From: Noviherbaspirillum sp.
Lineage (GTDB): Bacteria > Pseudomonadota > Gammaproteobacteria > Burkholderiales > Burkholderiaceae
Direction of reading: 5' to 3'
DNA: 11,020 bases
Assembly (NCBI GenBank): GCA_028292785.1
Contig: JAQGLQ010000239.1
Span: 1 to 11,020 of the forward strand
Numbering within the stretch: position 1 is the stretch's first letter; each line of letters begins with the position of its first letter. The position numbers and the translations under genes are program-made. Positions 5,730 through 11,020 of the stretch are shown piece by piece. Under the pieces are notes generated by a model. The model saw only the letters and a list, made by a program, of their open reading frames with translations. It was not told the DNA's origin and ran no database searches.

Positions 5730-7307
5730 TCATGCGAACCGGTACCGTCCCTCTTCGTCCCGCGTGACGCTGCGGGTGGATTCGATGTCTTCGAGCCAGC
5801 GCACCACCTCCCGGCCATCGCCGGTCCCGGCCGCGGCCATCAGTTCGGCGAAGCGCTTGGGGCCGTCCTCCAGCGCCGCTTCCAGCGAGGGGAAGCGCGG
5901 TCCGTCATAACGCGGCGGCGCCGGCACGCGGTGCTCGATCGAGCGCACGGCGCCCGGACGCAGGAACGGCAGGGTCAGGTCGAAACCAGCCTTGGCAGTG
6001 TGATGGGAGCCGCCAAGCGAGGGATCGAGAGGCATCGCGCGCAGCCCGCTCTGCACCACCAGATCACGGTCGGCCTGGAAGCGGGTCGCCAGCGCCCATT
6101 CCATCTGTGCATCGGAAAAGATATCGATATCGGGATCGACCACGAACACATGCTTGACATTGGCAAGGCAGGCGAACACTGCCGCGATCGCATTGCGGGC
6201 TTCGCCCGGCACCCGCTGATTCAGCGCGATCCGCACATTGAACATGCCGCCGGTGGCCGCATCCGCATACACCGCCTTGACCTCGCGCACCGCGACTTCG
6301 AGCGCGCGCCATACCGTGACCTCGGTGCGCAGCGCGCACAGCTGCGCCGTATCGGTATGCGCCATGGTGCGGCCGCTGATGGTCGAGGTCTGGAACACCG
6401 GGTCGCGCCGATGGGTGATGGCCGTCAGGTGAAACAGCGGATTCCTTTTCACGCCGCCGTAGTAGCCGAGGAATTCGCCGTACGGCCCTTCGGCCTCCAC
6501 ATGGCCGCGCTCGTCGAAATATCCTTCGAGGATGTATTGCGCGTCGGCCGGCACGCGCAGATCGCTGGTGACGCATTTGACGACGCCCAGCGGCGCTCCC
6601 CGCAGCGCCGCGATCAGCGCCAGTTCATCGGTCGGAATGCGCATGGTGGCCGCCACATGATCGGTCGGGTGGGTGCCCACCGCGAACGCGACCGGCACAC
6701 GCTCTCCCCGGCCCGCGCGCTCGAGATAGATGGCGCGCAGGTCGGACGGCGCCACCAGGTCGACGCCTGCGGTCTGCCGCCCCCGCAGCATGAGCCGGCG
6801 CACGCCGACATTGGTCCAGCCGGTATTCGGATCGAGCACGAAATCGATCGAGGACGAGATATAGGGCGCGCCGTCGAGTCCATGCTGCAGATGCACCGGC
6901 AAGGCGGTGAGGTCGCAGTCCTTGCCGGTCAGCACCACCTGCTGCACCGGCGCGGCTTCACGCGGGACTTCGACCACCTCGCCCTTGCGGCGCAGGCGCG
7001 CCAGGATCACTTCGAGCAGTTTGCCGGGTGTGGTGTCGAAGGCGCGCGCCAGGCGCTCCCGGCTTGCGGCCACATTGCCGCACAGGGGCACGCCTTCGCC
7101 GGCCGGACGCCTGAACAGCACCGCCTTCGGATTTCCTTCGAGGCGGGCGGCGACCGCGGCCAGTTCGATTGCCTCATCGACGCGCTCGATCTCATCATCG
7201 CCGAGCTGATCGAGAAAGCGGCGCAGATCGAAACGCTCCATATCCGGTTGCGTCGCGGCATGCGCCTCGTCCTGCCTGAATTGCGCTGAATCGGAACTCG
7301 GCCTCAT
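5730..7307 (-). CDS. UbiD-family prenylated-FMN-dependent (de)carboxylase, 525 aa
   Basis: UbiD enzymes use prenylated FMN to decarboxylate (reversibly) aromatic, heteroaromatic or alpha,beta-unsaturated acids. The catalytic Arg-Glu-Glu set is present: R171 in NVGVRR, then E273 and E278 in EGPYGEF, matching R173, E277 and E282 of fungal Fdc1. Metal/phosphate-site residues N166 and E228 also align with Fdc1 N168 and E233, but Fdc1 H191 (PQHIRQI) aligns with D189 here (PSDLRAI). VVKC (242-245) and the C-terminal VVDPDIDIF (beta strand and loop) are typical. Length is normal for the family. ATG 7307 has AGGGAG six bases upstream. UbiX, which makes the cofactor, is not in the window. The gene leads a unit with the Bug gene. 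Family assignment is firm; the substrate is not known, and pyrrole-, furan- or hydroxybenzoate-type acids are all possible. Confidence 0.93.
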   Translation of the reverse strand: MRPSSDSAQFRQDEAHAATQPDMERFDLRRFLDQLGDDEIERVDEAIELAAVAARLEGNPKAVLFRRPAGEGVPLCGNVAASRERLARAFDTTPGKLLEVILARLRRKGEVVEVPREAAPVQQVVLTGKDCDLTALPVHLQHGLDGAPYISSSIDFVLDPNTGWTNVGVRRLMLRGRQTAGVDLVAPSDLRAIYLERAGRGERVPVAFAVGTHPTDHVAATMRIPTDELALIAALRGAPLGVVKCVTSDLRVPADAQYILEGYFDERGHVEAEGPYGEFLGYYGGVKRNPLFHLTAITHRRDPVFQTSTISGRTMAHTDTAQLCALRTEVTVWRALEVAVREVKAVYADAATGGMFNVRIALNQRVPGEARNAIAAVFACLANVKHVFVVDPDIDIFSDAQMEWALATRFQADRDLVVQSGLRAMPLDPSLGGSHHTAKAGFDLTLPFLRPGAVRSIEHRVPAPPRYDGPRFPSLEAALEDGPKRFAELMAAAGTGDGREVVRWLEDIESTRSVTRDEEGRYRFA

Positions 7308-7332
7308 GTCTGTCTCCCTGATCTTGATATTG

Positions 7333-7345
7333 GAACAGCCTGTTC
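7333..7345. promoter_or_regulatory. 13-bp perfect palindrome upstream of ubiD
   Basis: GAACAG-C-CTGTTC is a perfect 6-1-6 palindrome, 26-38 bases before the ubiD ATG, between the probable promoter and the ribosome binding site. GGAACAG recurs once at 7384-7390. The position fits a repressor operator; the protein that would bind it is not known. Confidence 0.35.
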
Positions 7346-7407
7346 GGCAGCAGGCAAACCGGTAATCTAAATCACCGGGAGACGGAACAGAAGCAACAAT
7401 AAACGAT

Positions 7408-7434
7408 CGATTAATTGGAAAAAGTGATTAATCG
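7408..7434. promoter_or_regulatory. Perfect dyad with LysR-type T-N11-A spacing upstream of ubiD
   Basis: CGATTAAT (7408-7415), an 11-bp spacer, then ATTAATCG (7427-7434): 8-bp arms without mismatch. The T at 7415 and A at 7427 give the T-N11-A pattern that defines LysR binding boxes. It is AT-rich in a GC-rich region, about 114 bp (centre) before the ubiD ATG, and in the only sizeable gap between fadL and ubiD. On the minus strand it could instead fold as an RNA hairpin downstream of fadL, but there is no strong U-tract, so an operator is the better reading. Confidence 0.5.
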
Positions 7435-7452
7435 GGTAGCCGCTTGCAGCTC

Positions 7453-8793
7453 TTAGAACGCATGACTGTACTGCACGCTTAATATGTTCACGTTGTTCTC
7501 GTAATTGCCGGTCAGCCTGCCTCCGAGCGTTTCCGTCTTGTCGATCGACGAGTCCTTGACGAACAGGTGCGCATAACCGAAGTCCCATGCGCCGTTCGCC
7601 GAAGGCTTGTACTGTGCACCGATGCTGAGCCAGACGCGATTGTTATCGGGAATGCGCGGCGTGCGGAATTCGCTGCGGACCGGCGACTGGTCATAGGCGA
7701 CCCCGGCGCGCAGCTTCCATATGTCGGTATAGCGGTAATTCGCGCCGAAGGCAACGCGCACCGTGTTGCGCCACTGCTCGGGAGTGACGCTGTCAGGGAT
7801 ACCGCTGTTGAACCGTATCCGCAGTTCGCGGAAGCGGTTCCAGCGCATCCAGGTCAGATCGCCCATCACCGACCAGCGCGGATCGATATCCGCATAGGCG
7901 CTGAAGCTGAGCGATTCCGGAAGGTCGACGTTGGCGCTGGCGCCGGTGTTGACGAAGCCGGCCCCCGTGATCAGCGCGGCCGGGGTGCCGGCGGGCGTGC
8001 TGAAGCTGGCGTCGCCGGAAAGCCCATGGCTGATTTTCGATCGGTAGGCGGCCCCAAAGCGGGTTGCATTGGTAGGCGAGTACAACACGCCAAGGTTGAA
8101 GCCGTATCCCCAGTCGTCGCCCGACACTGTCACGCGGCCATCGCTGGCCTGCGGACGCAGGCCGAGAGCCGTGCACGCGGCTCCCACCCTGACGGCGCAG
8201 ATGGTACCGACATCGATGGCGCGCGACAGCTCGACATCCACGTACTGGGCGCTGATGCCCGCACCGAACGACAGCGAATCATTGACGCGGTACGAGAGCG
8301 TGGGGTTGATGTTCACGCTCTTGAGTTCAGAGGTCAGTGCCTGGTAGCGGCCCACCCAGCCGTCGTCATATTCGGTGCGCAGGCCGAACGGCGACTGCAC
8401 GCCGATGCCGAAACGCAGCTGCGGATTGAACGGCAGGTCCATGGCGTAATACAGCGCGGGTACGGCTGCCCAACTGCCCGCATCGCCGCCATTGCCGCCC
8501 GTGAGCGCGATACCGGGAGCGAAGCTCGAGCCGCGATTCCCGAATTCCGCGGAAGGCCGGATCGCGGAAAGCGCTCCCATGAACTGGCGCCCGCGCATGC
8601 GCGACAGGCCCGCCGGATTGAAGTAGATGGTGCTGAGGTCTTCAGCCGCCGCCGCTCCTCCGGCATGAGCGTTGCCAACGCTGGCAGCCCCCATTTCGTT
8701 GAGCGCAAACCCGCCCGCACGGGCGGCGCCATGCATCAGGAGGAAGCTGACCAAAGGGATAGCGGCGGCAAGTGCGAAGCGGACGCATCTCAT
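7453..8793 (-). CDS. OmpP1/FadL/TodX-family outer-membrane transport protein, 446 aa
   Basis: These beta-barrel channels let hydrophobic molecules (long-chain fatty acids in FadL, toluene or xylene in TodX/XylN) cross the outer membrane. Residues 1-26 are a signal peptide ending AARA. The mature N-terminus GGFALNEMG leads into the hatch domain, with the family motif NPAG at 59-62. Alternating beta-strand patterns fill the rest, and the C-terminus is VQYSHAF; a terminal Phe is the usual barrel-assembly signal. The frame extends to an ATG at 8829, but ATG 8793 has AAAAAGGAG six bases upstream and starts the signal peptide, so it is chosen. It lies 145 bp upstream of ubiD on the same strand, with the T-N11-A dyad between. 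Next to aromatic catabolic genes, uptake of an aromatic or other hydrophobic substrate is more likely than fatty acid uptake (inference). Confidence 0.92.
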   Translation of the reverse strand: MRCVRFALAAAIPLVSFLLMHGAARAGGFALNEMGAASVGNAHAGGAAAAEDLSTIYFNPAGLSRMRGRQFMGALSAIRPSAEFGNRGSSFAPGIALTGGNGGDAGSWAAVPALYYAMDLPFNPQLRFGIGVQSPFGLRTEYDDGWVGRYQALTSELKSVNINPTLSYRVNDSLSFGAGISAQYVDVELSRAIDVGTICAVRVGAACTALGLRPQASDGRVTVSGDDWGYGFNLGVLYSPTNATRFGAAYRSKISHGLSGDASFSTPAGTPAALITGAGFVNTGASANVDLPESLSFSAYADIDPRWSVMGDLTWMRWNRFRELRIRFNSGIPDSVTPEQWRNTVRVAFGANYRYTDIWKLRAGVAYDQSPVRSEFRTPRIPDNNRVWLSIGAQYKPSANGAWDFGYAHLFVKDSSIDKTETLGGRLTGNYENNVNILSVQYSHAF

Positions 8794-9216
8794 ACAAGGC
8801 TCCTTTTTGCTGGACAAGTCTTGGGGCATTCAGGTGCACTACCGCAAAACAAGCCATGACTTCGATCGGATTGGAAATCTGCGAGGGACTGCAAGCGCTT
8901 TTGCAGTGTTCGATATTTTGCAACACCTTTATTTGACGCTTATCAATTGCATGCTTCATTCAGGAAACAGATTCCGCATCGGCTTCGTTAACACCTTGAC
9001 ATTCTTTGCTATCCTGCTGTTGTAACGAGACGGCATTAAAGCGCTCTGTTTTCCCATCTGCCTGCACGCAAGAACGAGTCACCGCCGCTACAGGCTACAA
9101 TTGCCGTTTGGAAAACTCCGACTGCTTTTTGAACATTTCCTCATGCATCAACCCATGCTTTGCCTGAATCGTCACGGCGAGAGCTTGCCGGATCTCATTC
9201 TTCAGTCAACGATCAT
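8794..9216. promoter_or_regulatory. 423-bp divergent intergenic region between fadL-type and PAS-sensor genes
   Basis: There is no convincing coding sequence. It is less GC-rich than its flanks and must hold the promoters of both divergent genes. On the plus strand TTGACA (8996-9001) is a perfect -35 hexamer, but only a poor -10 follows, and TACAAT (9095-9100) lacks a -35. TCGTTA (8985-8990) and TAACGA (9023-9028) form a 6-bp dyad around the TTGACA. TTGCA (8901-8905) and TGCAA (8919-8923) form a 5-bp dyad with N13. Short palindromes such as AAGCGCTT are also present. No element is strong enough to call alone. Confidence 0.35.
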
Positions 9217-11020
9217 ATGTACACAAAGCTAACGTCCGAACCGCTGTCCTCCGCCCGCGCGGTACTACGCACGCTGGCTGATTCCGCCACGATAGCCGCA
9301 TGGATGACCGATGCATCCGGCGTCTGCATCTCCCTGGAGGGGGAAGCCGCCGCGCTTTTCGACCGCTGCGAGAAGTTGCGCTTTGACGCGTGGGCGGAAT
9401 TCATCGCGTACGAGGACCGCGCGGCTGCCGTCGCCGCGCATGCGAAGGCCAACGCGGCACGCAGAGATTATCGGCTCGAATACCGGATCGTGCGAAGCGA
9501 CGGCACGATGCGCTGGCTGACGCATTGCGGCGCTCCGCGCTTTTCGGCGAGCGGCGACTTCCTCGGTTATTGCGGGGTGATTCTGGATATCGTCGACCGC
9601 CAGGCGCGCGATGAACTGCGCAAGAATGAAGCGCGCTTTCGCGACCTCACCAACCTGTCCTCCGACTGGTATTGGGAAACCGACGAGAACGGGCACTTCT
9701 CTTTTGTTTCCGAGGGCGTGCGCAACCTCTTCGGCTTCGAACCCTCCGAACTGCTCGGCAAGACGCGCGCCGATTTCGCTCGCGACCGGAACGATCCCGG
9801 CCTGCTGGAATACACGGCGAGGTTCGCCCGGCGGGAGCCATTCAAGGATATCCGTTACCCGGTGAACGGATCGAGCAAAGGCACCATGCGCTTTGCGAAT
9901 ATCTCGGGAGCGCCGGTGTTCGAAGACGGCGTGTTCAAAGGCTTTCGCGGTGTCGGACGCGACATTACGGATGAGATCGAGGTCGCCGGGCAGCTTGCCT
10001 TGCTGGCGGCCGAGAACAAGGCGCTGGTCGAGAACTCGCTCGACATGCTGTCCGTATTCGACGAGCAGGGCCGCTTCGTGCGCATGAATGAAGCGGTCAT
10101 CGACATACTCGGATACGAGCCGCATGAAATGATCGGACGGCCCTACGTCGATTTCATCCATCCCGACGACATGGAAAAAATCACGGCGATCGAAGCCGGC
10201 CTGCGCACCGGCAAGAACACCGTGTTGAATATCGAAAGCCGCTGGCTGCGCAAGGACGGCGGCATTTCCCACCTTTCATGGGCGGTGCGCTGGTCGGACG
10301 ACAAGAGAATGAATTACGCCACCGCGCGCGACGTCACCGAAACGTTTCGCGCGCGCAGCGAGCTGCAAAAGTCGAAGGACCACCTGCACCTGATGCTGGA
10401 AACCATCGGCGACGCTTTCTTCGCGATCGACCGCGACTGGCGCGTCGTCTATGCCAACCAGAAAACCGCCGATTTCGTCCGCCGCTCGCGCACGGCGCTG
10501 ATCGGCAACATCATCTGGGATGCGATTCCCGAAATTCTCAACTCCGAGGCATTCGGCTATTACAAATATGCAATGGAAACGCGCACAAGCGTCAGCTTCG
10601 AGACGTTCTACGAACCGGCCGGAGCCTGGGTCGAAGCGCGCGCCTATCCGCTCGAAGACGGACTGTCGGTGTACTTCCATGACATCAGCGCGCGGCGCGA
10701 AGCGCAACGGGTCATCCACAAGAGCGAGCAGCGCTTCCGCGAACTGATCGAAATGACGCCGGCCGGCTATCTGTTGACCGATGAAGCCGGGAAACTGACC
10801 AACGTCAACCCGGCGCTATGCCGGATGTCAGGCTACGCTCAGGAAGAACTCATCGGCCGCAGCATGTCGTTGCTGTTCCCGCAATGTCCGTGCAACGGCG
10901 CGCTGTTCGTGCGCGGCGGCGCTCATTCGATCCATGGCGCCGAGGCGGCGATCCTGCACAAGCAAGGGCACTATGTGTATGTGCTCCTCAATGCGAACGT
11001 CGAGCGCGACGCCGGCGGCC
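9217..11020 (+). CDS. Multi-PAS-domain sensor protein, N-terminal part (output domain beyond window)
   Basis: The 601 visible residues are at least five PAS(-PAC) units in tandem with no signal peptide or membrane helix, so the sensor is cytosolic. Approximate limits are 17-130, 137-252, 266-373, 387-490 and 503 to the edge. Recurring PAC endings are visible, such as GRDITDEIE (249 region), ARDVTETFR (371 region) and FHDISARRE (489 region). Each is followed by a helical linker such as ELRKNEARFRDL or VIHKSEQRFREL, typical of signal-transmitting coiled coils. The fifth PAS has a CPC pair (C557, C559) after LLFPQ. The start ATG 9217 has no visible Shine-Dalgarno; only a TTG at 9160 lies further up before an in-frame stop at 9130. 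The output domain (histidine kinase, GGDEF/EAL or other) lies outside the window. A link to the catabolic genes is only by position. Confidence 0.9.
   Translation, partial: MYTKLTSEPLSSARAVLRTLADSATIAAWMTDASGVCISLEGEAAALFDRCEKLRFDAWAEFIAYEDRAAAVAAHAKANAARRDYRLEYRIVRSDGTMRWLTHCGAPRFSASGDFLGYCGVILDIVDRQARDELRKNEARFRDLTNLSSDWYWETDENGHFSFVSEGVRNLFGFEPSELLGKTRADFARDRNDPGLLEYTARFARREPFKDIRYPVNGSSKGTMRFANISGAPVFEDGVFKGFRGVGRDITDEIEVAGQLALLAAENKALVENSLDMLSVFDEQGRFVRMNEAVIDILGYEPHEMIGRPYVDFIHPDDMEKITAIEAGLRTGKNTVLNIESRWLRKDGGISHLSWAVRWSDDKRMNYATARDVTETFRARSELQKSKDHLHLMLETIGDAFFAIDRDWRVVYANQKTADFVRRSRTALIGNIIWDAIPEILNSEAFGYYKYAMETRTSVSFETFYEPAGAWVEARAYPLEDGLSVYFHDISARREAQRVIHKSEQRFRELIEMTPAGYLLTDEAGKLTNVNPALCRMSGYAQEELIGRSMSLLFPQCPCNGALFVRGGAHSIHGAEAAILHKQGHYVYVLLNANVERDAGG

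Noticed and set aside
5931..7289. Long plus-strand open frame (452 codons) opposite ubiD
   Set aside because: An antisense shadow of a clear UbiD gene, with low-complexity Arg/His/Gly content and no recognisable domain.
7567..8859. Long plus-strand open frame (430 codons) opposite the FadL-type gene
   Set aside because: An antisense shadow; its composition and lack of motifs contrast with the well-formed signal peptide and NPAG motif on the other strand.
8642..8959. Minus-strand 105-codon frame overlapping the start of the FadL-type gene
   Set aside because: Out of frame with fadL, Arg/Cys-rich in its second half, and with no ribosome binding site or domain.
8996..9025. TTGACA as the promoter of the PAS gene
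   Set aside because: A perfect -35, but the 17-18 bp position gives GTTGTA/TTGTAA, a poor -10, and it would leave a leader of nearly 190 bases; not reported as a separate promoter.
9265..10272. Minus-strand open frame (335 codons) opposite the PAS gene
   Set aside because: The plus strand gives repeated PAS/PAC motifs in one continuous frame; the minus frame has none.

Overview
The window reads as a high-GC betaproteobacterial chromosome, most likely Burkholderiales. The main reasons are two Bug/TctC-type periplasmic binding proteins, a gene family strongly expanded in that order, and the GC-rich codon use with long antisense shadow frames. No mobile element, tRNA, rRNA or CRISPR array was seen. 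The organism assignment is an inference from gene content only.

Layout: everything from 1 to 8793 is on the minus strand and forms an aromatic or hydrophobic carboxylate catabolic region. In transcription order it holds an outer-membrane FadL/TodX channel (8793-7453), a UbiD-family prenylated-FMN decarboxylase (7307-5730), a Bug binding protein (5674-4625), a LysR regulator (4508-3570), a class A flavin monooxygenase (3459-2272), a small VOC-fold metalloprotein (2232-1705), a fumarylacetoacetase-family hydrolase whose start overlaps the VOC stop (1708-386), and a second Bug protein cut by the window edge (225-1). A 423-bp intergenic region (8794-9216) separates this from a plus-strand multi-PAS sensor protein (9217 to the window end), which is also incomplete.

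How the genes may work together (inference): FadL lets a hydrophobic aromatic cross the outer membrane, and the Bug proteins capture an acid in the periplasm. UbiD removes or adds a carboxylate on an aromatic ring. The flavin monooxygenase, which resembles enzymes that hydroxylate para to a phenol group, makes a hydroquinone- or gentisate-like diol. The VOC protein carries a complete His/His/Glu metal site and may open the ring. The FAH-family enzyme then splits the resulting diketo acid. No cupin dioxygenase (HmgA or gentisate dioxygenase type) and no maleylacetoacetate/maleylpyruvate isomerase is present. The FAH homologue also has changed substrate-contact residues, so this looks like a non-standard pathway rather than tyrosine or gentisate degradation. 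A perfect dyad of LysR type (T-N11-A) sits upstream of ubiD.
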